From Ilyonectria destructans (taxonomy: Eukaryota > Ascomycota > Sordariomycetes > Hypocreales > Nectriaceae), in the NCBI GenBank assembly GCA_020740775.1, contig JAHEWK010000001.1, positions 5,518,001-5,582,000 on the forward strand: DNA of 64,000 bases, written 5' to 3'. This document shows positions 46,358 through 57,213 of this stretch, one piece after another. The number at the start of each line of letters is the position of its first letter. Position 1 is the stretch's first letter. The notes below the pieces were generated by a model. It ran no database searches and was not told the origin of the DNA. It was given only the letters and a program-made list of their open reading frames with translations. The translations under genes were made by a program, and so were the position numbers.

Positions 46358-47501
46358 ATGCGGCTGTCTTCGCTGCCAGCTGTGCTGCTGGGCGCGTTCG
46401 CCTGGACTGCGAACGCCGTGAGCTCTGACGATGACAATGTTAAGAGCATAACGGTATGGTTGCCCTTTGGTTGATAAAGCGTACATGGAGCTCCTTGCTA
46501 ACATTTTGGTTCTTCTAGTTGAGGACACACTCCCTCCAACAGGTTCGTTGCGACGCACGCGATCACGATGACGGGAATACAGCTTGGCTAACACAGCTTC
46601 CGAACAGCCCTACCTCGACTCGGACATGCAAAGTCGATGGTATGACTTTGGCGGCGACGCCATCGTTCGAACCGACTCGTATGCTACATCGCCCCCGACT
46701 CTTGGAGGAACAATTGGTTGACAGGATTCTAGGTACATCCGACTGACCTCAGACCGCCCGTCGCAATCGGGCTGGATGTACTCGCGAGTACCCCTGACGG
46801 CGACCAACTGGCAGGTGGAGGTCGAGTTCAAGATCTCTGGCAAGAACCAGCTCTACGGCGATGGTCTCGCTATGTGGATTACCCGCCAGCGCGCGCAAGC
46901 GGGAACTGTCTTTGGCGGCCCGGATAAGTTCGAGGGCCTGGGTATCTTTATCGACACCTATAAGAACAACCGCCCCGGCGTTGTTTTCCCCTATGTCAGC
47001 GCTATGTACGGTGACGGCCAGATCTCGTACGATAAGGCTCACGATGGCAAGAGCACGGAGCTGGCTGGCTGCTCCGCTCGTGGCATCCGACATGCGAGCA
47101 TCCCGACTAAGCTGCGCCTGACCTATTTCCAGGACAAGCAGCTCAAGCTGGAGCTCCAGTATAAGGATGAGGACGACTGGATGCTGTGCTTCGAGAGCGA
47201 GGAGCCCCCGGCGATCCCCAATATTGCCTACGTCGGCTTTACGGCCGAGACCGGCGAGCTCAGCGACAACCACGACATTATCTCAGTGACGGCCAAGAAC
47301 CTGTATATCCAGCCCGGCAACAAGGCTGCCCAGTCCGGAAGCAAGCAGCGCAGCAAGAAGGCCAAGAAGAACAAGAAGACATCATCTGGTGGTAGCTGGA
47401 CCTGGTTCTTCACCAAGATCATCCTCTTCATCATTGTCGCGGGCGGCGCGTACGTGGGCTTCACTGCTTACCGGGCGAAGAGCAAGTCGCACCGATTCTA
47501 A
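46358..47501 (+). CDS. L-type lectin-domain ER/Golgi cargo receptor (VIP36/ERGIC-53/Emp46-47 family)
   Basis: Exons 46358..46453, 46519..46542, 46608..46678 and 46733..47501, 319 aa. A signal peptide covers about residues 1-20 (hydrophobic, ending ANA). Exon 2 is a 24-nt micro-exon (eight residues, LRTHSLQQ) that joins to PYLDSD, the usual start of the lectin fold. The L-type lectin domain shows WQVEVEFKI, GDGLAMWIT, FEGLGIFIDTY and the Asp/Asn metal-sugar region. A Lys-rich juxtamembrane stretch and one transmembrane helix (about residues 286-308) follow, with a 10-residue basic cytosolic tail ending in Phe. Such proteins bind high-mannose glycans on secretory cargo and cycle between ER and Golgi. 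A KKXX signal is absent; the terminal Phe could serve ER exit. Family certain, exact orthologue not. Confidence 0.92.
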
Positions 47502-48679
47502 TTTTCAGCGACTAATGGCGGACGGTGCGCGGACGGTGCGCGGAAACTCACGAGGCGGCATAGCCATCAATTATTTCCTTTTGTGCAGTTTGTGTGAATA
47601 CCAAGGAGAGAAAGGAGAGGGGAGTTTGTCAGTGGAAGGGGGTTGTGACATGCCACCCAGCGAAGAAAAAAGTTACCACCCCCAACGAGGGCTATCGTTG
47701 TATGTTCCCTTATCTTAGTCATGTATGGATGAGTCTGGTGTTTTGTAAGTAAGTGAGACTGGTTCCTTAGCAATGAATGTCAAGACAGTTGAATTTGGCG
47801 TCAAGCCCGGGCCGAATCGAGCTGAGTCTGGGGAGGATGGGTTGCCGTAAAGAGCTCTCTGAGATAGGCGGATATGCAGACCAGGGTTCATCCGCCCGCA
47901 TGCGTGGTACGCCCACATGCCTCACCCTAGCTGATTGCCTCGCTTTCGCTATTCCCGTTCCTCTCCGCATCGCATGCGCCATGCCAGAAGAACCAGCGTC
48001 GGGCGTCAAGTTGTTGTCTTGCCTACATGCCTGCCCCCAGACACCGGGCCGGAAGTGCCGAGAGGTGTAGTACAGCGCGCTAGCCGGATCGGGATTCCGG
48101 TGAAGTAAGCGTTTTGCCTGGCCAGGCGAATCCAGGGGCATGCACGCCCACAACTCACACACAGTACGGGGGCCGCCAGTACCACCAGGCGGTTTCGCGG
48201 GGCGGCCCCGGCTGCTCAGTTGGGAAAGAATCGGGAGCCAGGCGAAAATAACACGCATCGTCAAGGCCTCATCATCTCCTGACGCGTTGACCCGGTGGTG
48301 AGACTTTGCCAGCGCTGCTCTCATTTGCCTCATAACCCCTTATCCGTTTCCGCCGACTTGCCGACTTGTATACGGGGGCACCGTGCATTGGGCAGCGGAG
48401 GCACCTTACCGCCAGCCAATTTTCCCATCAGGAAAACAGGTCGGGCGAGAAACCCGTTCTTATGCCCTCAGTTGCAAATCTTTTTTCCTTTTTTGTCTGT
48501 CCCTTTCCTCCTTTATAAATAAACCTCTCACTTCTCCTATCTCCTCCTCTCTCTCCCTATCATTCTCTCTCCCTCCATCTCTTCTTCCCCGCCAGCACCA
48601 GTCACCGCTTACTGCTTGTCGACAATATCAGTGCTGTCCTGTTCTTGTTTACCTGTTCTTGTCTACTGCTCCTGTTGCC
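47502..48679. promoter_or_regulatory. Lectin 3' region and PRO3 promoter/leader
   Basis: A 1.18-kb spacer on the plus strand between two plus-strand genes. The PRO3 proximal part has a CCAAT at 48417-48421, a TATA box at 48514-48521 and a pyrimidine-rich leader from about 48480 to 48600. No gene is seen. Confidence 0.5.
48514..48521 (+). promoter_or_regulatory. PRO3: TATA box of PRO3
   Basis: TATAAATA, 159 bases before the PRO3 ATG, embedded in a long CT-rich stretch and followed by a pyrimidine-rich leader; a plausible core promoter. Confidence 0.55.
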
Positions 48680-49933
48680 ATGCCACTTTCTAGCTCCACC
48701 AGCTTAACATCATTGCCCAAGATGATGGCCCTCACCCCCTATGGCTCTACCGGGTCCACCGACCTCACCATGGCCGTCCTTGGCTGCGGTAAGTCATCCC
48801 CCATGTCCGCGGATATGGAGATGGATTCCACGTCTCCGGTACCGGTACTGTCCGCCGTATTGGTGTAGATGTTGTAGTACTGTACCGTAGTCACACCATC
48901 CCTACCCCCATCTCCATCCCCGTGCCCATCTTCTTCTTTCTATGGAAGGGCCAGGTTACTCATCATTGGGCCGTCTGGCACAGGTACCATGGGCGTTGCC
49001 ATTCTCAGCGGCATCCTGACGTCGCTCTCCGAGATGCAGGGCCCTAAGCCCCTGCAAATGCCCAGGTCCGGAGCCTCAACCCCCATGGAGGAGGTGCCCC
49101 AGCGACTTCCCTCGCGCTTCATTGCTTGTGTCAACACTGCTGCCGGCGCCAAGAGGGTCAAGGGAACTCTGTGGGAGCACTCGTCCGTCCTCAAGGTTGT
49201 GCACAATGAGAACCTGGCTGCCGTCCAGCAGGCTGAGGTTGTCCTTCTGTCCTGCAAGGCTGGCTCCGTCAAGGAGATCCTCAGCGAACCTGGTATCGCC
49301 AAGGCCCTCCACGGCAAGCTTCTGATCAGCGTCGCCGCTGGTGTGACTGTCGAGGATGTCGAGATTGCCCTCCACGGCGCCGTCCCCTCCAAGGACCCCG
49401 CCGAGGACGGTCGATGCCGCATTGTCCGCGCCATGTGCAACACTGCTGCCGTGATCCGCGAGTCCATGACTGTCGTCGCTACTACCAACCCTCCCCTGGA
49501 TTGCGCCACCGAGGGCCTCGTCACCTGGATCTTCAAGCGCATCGGCGACGTTACCTACCTCCCAGCCTCCAACATGGATGCCTCAACCGCCCTCTGTGCC
49601 TCCGGCCCGGCCTTTTTCGCCCTGGTCCTCGAGGCCTCCATTGATGGTGCCGTGGCAATGGGTATCCCTCGCCACGAGGCTCAGCGCATGGCCGTGCAGA
49701 CCATGAGGGGCATGACTGGCCTGGTCCAAAACGGCGAGCACCCTGCTCTCCTCCGGGAAAAGACCTGCACCTCAGGCGGCTGCACCATTGGTGGTGTTTT
49801 GGTCCTGGAAGAGGGACGAGTCCGAGGAACTGTTGCTAGGGCGGTGCGGGAAGCCGCTGTTGTGGCAAGCCAGCTGGGCAAGGGAGTTGAGCTGGTGAAT
49901 GGCACGAGGTTCACAACCCAGAACATGCAATGA
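48680..49933 (+). CDS. PRO3: Pyrroline-5-carboxylate reductase
   Basis: Exons 48680..48788 and 48984..49933, 352 aa, 195-nt intron (long for this window). It reduces pyrroline-5-carboxylate to proline with NAD(P)H, the last step of proline synthesis. The N-terminal Rossmann motif is MAVLGCGTMGVAIL (split by the intron), and the C-terminal dimerisation domain carries ALCASGPAFFALVLEA and the KTCTSGGCTIGG signature. A Pro/Ser-rich insert of about 30 residues after the first helix makes it longer than most homologues. The normal family end VNGTRF precedes the stop by seven residues. The same frame stays open for 89 codons after the TGA (to 50203), and a possible 54-nt intron (49895..49948) would bypass the stop; see findings. 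Confidence 0.95.
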
Positions 49934-50342
49934 ATCAACAATGACCAGGAAGATGAGATAGCACCGGTCAACCAGACTCAACCGAGACCAGTGATTGAGG
50001 CTCAACCAGAGCTGGACGGGTCCGATTCTGAACCAGCCGAGGAACCCCATCCAACTTCGGTTGCAGAGTCGGAACCCAGGTCGGGTGAGCAGTCTCGACA
50101 GGGTACTGGCCTTCTTTCATTTAGCGCCTCCTTCTTCGTTGGATTGTTTAGCACTTGGCAGGCCTTGCGGCAGGTTTTTAGAGATAACACTCACTTTGGC
50201 TAGCTCACATAGACGGGGGAATATAGATCCATTTGCTTTAGCATAATACAAGTTTCTTTTACAAATCCCAATGCCTAACTGGCCACACTACGCCGAGGTC
50301 CTTCAGCCTCGCTAAACTCCCCTCTCAAGTATGCACCTGATT
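49934..50342. other. Convergent 3' spacer between PRO3 and HAT1
   Basis: A 409-base tail-to-tail gap. Its first 270 bases are an open extension of the PRO3 frame with an acidic, Pro-rich composition and a hydrophobic segment near its end; otherwise it looks like 3' UTRs. Confidence 0.5.
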
Positions 50343-51918
50343 TTAGGCATCCTCCACGCGTGCCCTCTTGCTAGAATTCTCACCCGGCTCCTCCAGCTTT
50401 CGCTTGCCATTAGTTGATGCGGTCGGTTGTGGCTGAGAGTGCTTTATCGCACGTTCGTACGCAGCCAGGATTCGGGCATATTCCAGCTCAACGCCGCCGA
50501 GAGTTTGCTGAAGCTTCTCAATGCGCTCATTGGGTTCTATTTGGGAGAGGACGTCCTTGTTGTGTCGGTAAAGGCGTTGCTTGACAATCAACTGCCACAG
50601 TCGCTCCTTGTGATTGTCTGCTCTTGTGGGCGACGGAACGTCATCATCAAGTGCCATGCTGGGCCGCACCGACTCGGGCAGCTTTGACATCAGGTGCATC
50701 TCAAGAACTCGGTAGAACTGCCGAGGGGCGATCTTGGCCTGCAGGCGGATGCTCTCGAGGTCTTTGCCTCCAAGGATAAGCTGGGGGATGGCGCCCTTTT
50801 TGGGGATGGTGACATTGGGGTCGACACACAGGTCGTTAAACTGAGGAATGGCGCGAAGGAACTCCAAGTCACAGACATCTCGCAGATCATCAAACGCCTC
50901 ATTCGGGTCCTCGACTGTGAACTCGTGGGTTTGGGGGTGTTTGTGGTAGTGCTCGAAGATAGTTTTGTAGAGACGAGCTCCGACTCCCTTTCCTTGGAAA
51001 GGGGGAAGGATGATGAACTGTGACAGCCTGGTTCTGCAGGGAAGCTCGGCCAGGTCAAGATCGCCGGCCGGAAGCTCCCACTCTCCCCTGGGAGATGCAG
51101 GAGGTGTCGGGGGCTGGAAGTAGAAGAAGCGGAAAATGGTGGAGTATCCCACGAAAGTGTAACTGCTCTTCTCAGGATTATCCGCCATCTTTTGCTTTTG
51201 ATATAAGAAGAAGACGGTCCATCGGTCAGCGTCGGATAGGTCGAGCTCCGCCGAGTCTGACTCAGGATCTTGTCCAATATAGCTGCCTCCCTCAATGAAG
51301 AAGGGGACAAAGATTTGGAGTCGGTTGTTTAGCTGCTTAACAGCTGGGTCGGCTAGGTTTCCGCGCCAAATTTCATATTCGCCTTCTGGAGCATCGATGG
51401 TGGTGTGAAGAGTGCCAGGGGGCGTCCAGTTGTCGCTGATCTGCTTAGAGCTATCATCAAAGTCGGTCCCTTTGACAAAGGCAACTGATTAAACGTTAGT
51501 GGAGATGTTTCCAACAGCAAGGATCCCTGAACATACTCTTTGGCAAATGGCCCCCTTCCTCCAAGATTCCGACAATATCTGTAGGCTCGGTGTCTCCCAC
51601 AGGCTTGAACTTCTTGCTGTAGGAGGTCTTGAGATGAGGGCGCATGTCATTAGCACGGTAGCGCAAGCTGATCTTGAGATCCTTGTAGCCGAAGATTTGT
51701 TCCTCCTCGCCAAAGATGGAGTATGTGAACTTGGGGTTGAAGGTCGCAACATTCTGGAGGCCAGACTTCGACGGCGCGACGAGGCTGATATTGATGGCAT
51801 CGTTGGCGTTGGCCAGCCCTGGAGAGGCAAGTTAGCACTGAATGCGCCGGTGCAGGGAGGGTGCAGGAAGGGTGCAGGAGATGTACTTACACTCCTCTGC
51901 GCTGGGCAAAGCAGCCAT
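50343..51918 (-). CDS. HAT1: Histone acetyltransferase type B catalytic subunit
   Basis: Exons on the minus strand: 51918..51891, 51818..51537 and 51484..50343, 483 aa. Residues 1-150 are the HAT1 N-terminal domain (start MAALPSAEEWLANANDAI, then FTYSIFGEEEQIFGYKDL), restored by removing introns of 72 and 52 nt. The GNAT core has the acetyl-CoA site QGKGVG at residues 267-272, within SQFIILPPFQGKGVG. The C-terminal tail is Lys/Arg-rich and resembles a nuclear localisation signal (KRKLEE and SKRARVEDA). With HAT2 it acetylates free histone H4 at Lys5 and Lys12 before deposition. It is divergent from the LMBR1 gene. Length and motifs fit filamentous-fungal HAT1; near certain. Confidence 0.96.
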
Positions 51919-52340
51919 TTTGGTCGCTTTTGTCGGGCGATTCGAGAGAAAGTGTTGGTGTAAAGAGGTGATGCGCTGCGATGTTGTGAAGAGGCAGTGA
52001 AGGGAGGTGCAGTGTGTGCGACGCTGCGGCTGATGGTTGTCGCAAAGAAAGTTGCAGCACAGAGCGCGCGCGCCAGTTGGCTAGGTACCTACCTTACCTG
52101 CGTCGCGTCGTTCACGCGATTCAATTAGCAGCCACTAGCTTTCTGCCTCATTTCTTAGGCTCCAAACGCTGACGATGATGATGTAATGCTGCCTTGGCGT
52201 ACCTAAGTACTTCGTACCTGAGTTAAAGTGGCCTGTGCCCATGGCGTCGCAAAGGTCAGGAACAGTCGGATCCCTACCCACGCAACATCTCCAGGCTTCC
52301 TTCAACAAGCACTGATGGCTTTGCGCCTCGAGCCTTCACC
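51919..52340. promoter_or_regulatory. Divergent promoter between HAT1 (-) and the LMBR1-family gene (+)
   Basis: A 422-base head-to-head spacer. It includes a GC-alternating stretch (GCGCGCGCGCC near 52067-52077) and repeated GTACCT words at about 52085 and 52199-52218. No gene is seen. Confidence 0.5.
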
Positions 52341-54480
52341 ATGATTCAGATCGCAAGCAGTTCGTCGCCTGTTGGCTCCGAGGTGTTCTCCTTGTTTGCA
52401 CTGTTACTTATCTCACTGGCCGCCCTCCTGATCTTACGACACTATCTCCCGCTCCGTACGACGCCAGCTTTTTATCTCGTCCCGATATTCTTCGCCCTTT
52501 GGCTTCCCTCGATCGTCATCATCCTCGTTCCCGTCGACCTCGCCTCGAGCGCAACCCCTGGCGATGACGCTACACGTGGAATATGGCTCCCCGAAAGGGT
52601 CATTCTGGTGTCTTGGAGAATCACTTACTGGCTTACTTTTGCCTTGACTTGGTATGGACTGACAGAGTCTGGTACCGATTCTCCTGCTAATATGCCTCCC
52701 TAGGTTCATTCTCCCCGTCCTCGCCGAATACTCCGATGCAGGCTACCGCGAGCCAAAGGACAAACTTCTATACTCACTTCGGGGCAATGCGCAATTCCAA
52801 GTCACGGCCCTAGGCTTCGGTTCCATCGGTCTCATTTACGTCTTCTATTACTGCGGATTCAACTTCACATCAGTCAAAGCCCTCGTCATGGCCTTGGCGT
52901 ATTGCTGGGGGTTGATTCTAGCCATCTACCTCATGGGTCACGGCTTAGTCTCAATTCCGAGGCGCTTGATGCGAGGTGCGCGCATTAGCGGGCGATTGCG
53001 CCGACTCCAAAGCAAGGCACCCAAAGTCTACGAGCAGATGGAGGATTCTCTTATGAATTTGGAAGACATCGAAGCACAGGTTGCCGAACTCGGCCGGCGC
53101 AAGGTGGGAAGCGCGATGAACTTCCGAGACTGGATCGAGGAGCTCCAAGAGATGGCCAATATTCCAGAGGCCCAGCCGCGAGCCGCTCGATTCGGTGGCG
53201 GCGCTGAAACAGCCATTCTCCCGCACGTCATCACCGAAAAGTACCTCGCCGATCTGACCCGGAAGCTCACCCGTGCGAAACACGCCAGATCTCGATACGT
53301 CAATGCCTGGAGTCAACTTGTCGAGGAAGCTGCTGAGACGCAGACCATTTTGGATTCCGCCGCATCGAAGAAGCTCGAGTTTGATGATGCTAGCTCTCAA
53401 GGGGGATTCTGGGAGAGGACCACCATCTTTACACCCTATACCCGGTACCTATACTATTACCATGTGCTGCCTTACGCGCAGATTATGTTGGGTATATTCC
53501 TGGCAGCGGCCTCGGCTTGCATCGTGTGGTCTGAGGTTGTCAAGGTTGCGTTTCCCAAACTTTCCATCATCAGACTTAGTGTCGTCCACCACTGGGTTGG
53601 TGATAGAGCCGAAGTTGGCTTTGCGGGCCAGCTAATCTCCTCATTATGGATCTGCTACATGTGCGCGGCCGCCCTTATTTCTATGACCGAAGTCAAGGTT
53701 TGGCGTGGCCGAGCCCTTGTCAAGCGAAACACGGCCCACGAGTCGGCCTTCTGGTACGCCATGCAGGTCGCCAAGCTCACCATTCCGCTGTCGTATAACT
53801 TTATGACGCTCCTGTCGAAAGATGTTTATAAGAAGACCATCTTCTACAAGTTCCTCGGCAACCTCATCGACATGACGCCCCTGGGTCTCTATTTTGATAA
53901 TCTTTTCCCCGTCGTTGTCTTATTCCCCGTCCTCGCTACCCTCTTCGGCATTTACGGTAAAGTTAAGCGTCTCTTTGTGGGCATGGATGTCATCGACGAC
54001 GACGAAGAGAACACTTCGGGCTACGGTACTGGCTCATGGCGCGAGGGACGGGACCTTATTACCCGAGAACTCGGCGGTAGCACAATTCTTCGCCGTCGCG
54101 AGGAGGCTATCGCCAGACTAACCTCTGGGGGACGCTCGACTCCGGTTCTGTCTATTCCCTCCATCCATGCATCATCCTCATCACCTGCCCGATCTCCTGC
54201 CCGCTTGCCCAATAACACCCGCCGTGCGGCCCATGGACCCTTGTGGGATGATGAACCTCCTCAAGACGACAACTTGTTCCAGATTATCGGCCACCGCATG
54301 AAGAACACCATGGACGGCATCGAAACCCCCAAATGGATGCAGGACTTTGGTCAAGGAATGAAGAAACCCAAGTGGATGGGTGCAGATGACAACGCTGGGG
54401 GGCCGAGTACCAGTCCTGGAGGAACCGACTTTAGGAGATGGTTTGGCGGCGGATCCGGGGAGGGTCAGGTTCGCATTTAA
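52341..54480 (+). CDS. LMBR1-like multipass membrane protein
   Basis: Exons 52341..52651 and 52704..54480, 695 aa, 52-nt intron. The N-terminal 250 residues contain about five hydrophobic helices (for example LFALLLISLAALLILRHYL and FYLVPIFFALWLPSIVIILV), then a charged coiled-coil-rich loop (residues about 230-350), then about four more helices and a Ser/Pro-rich cytosolic tail. The RRLMRGARISGRLRRLQ loop and the STPVLSIPSIHASS tail fit the fungal LMBR1 domain family. Human relatives act as lipocalin or cobalamin-associated receptors, or G-protein modulators; the fungal role is unknown. The intron sits inside the fourth helix (LTFALTW/FILPVLAEY), which is continuous only after splicing. Good family confidence, no function. 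Confidence 0.88.
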
Positions 54481-55055
54481 AGCATCCCCAGTCTGGTATG
54501 GCGCAAAGTTGTTCCATCTTCTACTTTCCTCTTTTCTCTCCCTTGGGTTTGGGCACGCCGGCATGGTTTTCATTCGGTAACGTTGGCACAGCCGAAAGCA
54601 TTGCCACGGAGTTTGGGAGACTGCTTTTTCTGGCGGCGCCTCATGTGAAGAAATCACCGAGGTTGCCACCACGGCGTTTTGAGCGAGGCAGCTCGCCCAA
54701 GGCTTTATTATTGCTCTTGTAAGACAAGACTGTTATGAGTATGGTAGACTTGGATGACACACGATACATAGGTCTGAAGAGACGGAAGTGGTTTTAATAT
54801 TTGAGTATTTCCATAGTCAAAAGACTTTAGAATATCTAGTAACTGTATCACAACGTCTCATATCGTGGCATGCGTTTCATTATGGATGTCGATGTTCATA
54901 AGTCATAAGTCATACTGTGCAGAAGAAGAAAAACACTACCCAATTTGATAGCAAATCCCGACCACAGAGCCACGGGCGTGGTCTGGGACCTGTTTTGCCC
55001 AACCCACTCTTCGCCAACTGCGCGAGCGTCTCACACAGGAGACGACTCCACGTAA
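54481..55055. other. Convergent 3' spacer between LMBR1-like and CorA-like genes
   Basis: A 575-base tail-to-tail gap, AT-rich in the middle; presumably both 3' UTRs. No gene is seen. Confidence 0.5.
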
Positions 55056-57213
55056 CTAGGGCTTCGCATTCTGGATGCTGTTCCAAGTGTTGGTCTTGCT
55101 CATGGTACGTTTTCGTAGATGGAACATGATCTCCTTCTCCATGATTTCGATGTTCCTCTCGAGGTCTGCGTCATCTCTCTTAGCTTGCTTCATGCGGTGT
55201 TTGTCGATCATCAGCCAGGCGCCGACGATGAGGGCGGTGATGGGGACAGTGACGGCGAAATATATCCAGAGTTGGACGGAGACGACTGGGCTGGCGCCTG
55301 ACGGGAGTGTCAGTATAAGCAAACAGGAGTACGACCAAGACGGTCTATGGAAGGGAATAGAGGAGAGCACATACCCTCTTCAAAGTTGAAAAACGTCATG
55401 CTGAAAACAGAGGCGAGGTATGTGCCTGGAAGGAAGAGAGCACCCATCAGGGATAGCGTCTTCATGGCTGTGCTGTCCCGCTTGCTTGCATGGGCTATTC
55501 GTCGTTGCTCTCCGGCAATCTGCAGGTTCAGCCTGGCCTCACGCTGCGACATGATGTTGTACAACTGTAGGCTAGATTAGTAGCCATCCACTAGAAAAGG
55601 ACGCAACGGGGGAGAATCGGCACACTTACAGCCTCGCGCTGGACCTTTAATCGCTCAAGCGTGGTGTGAATATAGTTCTCCAGCCCGGTAAGCTTGACCT
55701 TGTAAAAGTCGATGCGGGCGAGCATGCTCCGGTGCAGCTTATTGATCTCCTTCAGATGGGTGCGTTCGGCTTGGTTCATGACCAACTGGTCGTCTTTGGG
55801 TGCCACCCACTCGGATCCGAAGCTCTCCATTGCCTTCTCCATCTCCTTGGCGAGGGCCAAATAGGCCTGGGGCCGTTTCCACAGGACGTGGCCGTGACAC
55901 TCGACGAGGTCGCGGTTCAGGCCGTCGACCTCCATAAGCCCGTCCTGGAAGTACTGCTCGTGCTCCTCGACCTCGTTGCGTAGGCTGACGGCGTTCTCCA
56001 GGCGGCGCAGCCAGTCCCGAGCGTCGCGCTGCTTCTGGTCGTTGGCGAGCGACAGGTCGTAGGAGAGGAGGATGATGGGGAGCAGCATGGGATGGCCGAC
56101 CTGGGCGGAACAGGCCTTCAGGTGGACGAGGCTCTTTTCGACATCGGAGCTGGGTGTGCCCTTGATGAAGCCGGTGGTGATGTTTGTCTTGAAGGAGTGG
56201 GAGAGCATCATCTCCCAGCCACGAGTTCTTCCCTTCTTTCGGACATCAGACTTGCGATGTATGATTTCTAGATTTGATTTATGAGTTGGGACCCTTTTAG
56301 ATGGTCATGATGGTCTTGGACTCACGCAGATGGGGGTCGTCATCGTCTTGATCATGCGACGACCAGAAAAAAGGCCCAACCACGGCGGTGGTCTCGATGG
56401 CGCGGAACGGCAGCTTCATGACGCGGACCATGGACTCGTAGGCGTCCTTCTGGAGGGAGATGACCTTGGGCATGAAGGTGTCTTTATCCGAGGCATTCCT
56501 TTGGACGCTTGGGAACGTGTTAATGGATCCGTCTACGATGCTGAGGAGCATGGATTGGGCGAGGGACTTACATCAAGCGGACGCCGCTGAGCAACTGGGT
56601 TCCCGAGCGCTGGCGGTCTGGTGGTGCGAAAACGCCCTGGAAAATGGAGAGCGGGCGCCGGTCAGTTCGATATTTCCCAGAGTGTTTGATGAGCGGGCAA
56701 GGGTGTGTTGTGAGTGGGCGTGATGTGACATACCCGGCGGTGCAGAAAGTTGTCGAATTCATCGTCTGGCAGCGGGTGCTCTTCCGAGGAGTTGTAGAAG
56801 GGATCCTGGAAGCGGACGCAGGGGAATTAGCAACGGGAGGCCGGCCAATTGCGCTCAATTGGGGCGTGTTTGCGCACCGAGTAATTGAACATCTCGAGGT
56901 AGTGGGTGTCTTCCTTGACAACGCGGCACTCGTCGACGTAATAGCGGAACATGTAGTCGTCCATGGCGGCGGATTTGGCGGTTGGCGCGACGCAGCTGTA
57001 GTGGTCCCTTGTTGTAGCGTCTCTGTCCGTCTCCCTGGCGGTTGCGATGCGTACAGCGAGCTTCTCCAACACGGCAGAGGAAGAATAAACGGTGAGAAGA
57101 GGTCGAGAACCGATGATCCCAGAAACGAAAATCACTTCCCTGGAGGGCGCCAGCACAGATTGGTAAGGTCGCCGCCGTCCACAAGTAAGCTGCTGTAAGA
57201 CCGAGGCGCGCAT
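55056..57213 (-). CDS. CorA-like two-helix membrane protein (Mg2+/divalent transporter superfamily)
   Basis: Exons on the minus strand: 57213..56878, 56805..56734, 56636..56572, 56507..56326, 56267..55630, 55564..55375 and 55297..55056, 574 aa; all phases agree. The long N-terminal part is soluble and charged. A helical region (about residues 320-430) leads to two C-terminal transmembrane helices: MGALFLPGTYLASVFSM and LWIYFAVTVPITALIVGAWLM, then a basic tail. This is the CorA/ZIP-CorA layout, but the GMN signature normally between the helices is absent. The N-terminal start is uncertain: an internal Met at 56965 (MDDYMFRYY) is conserved in style, and the preceding 80 residues may be partly non-coding. 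Transport of Mg2+ or another cation is an inference from the family. Confidence 0.75.
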
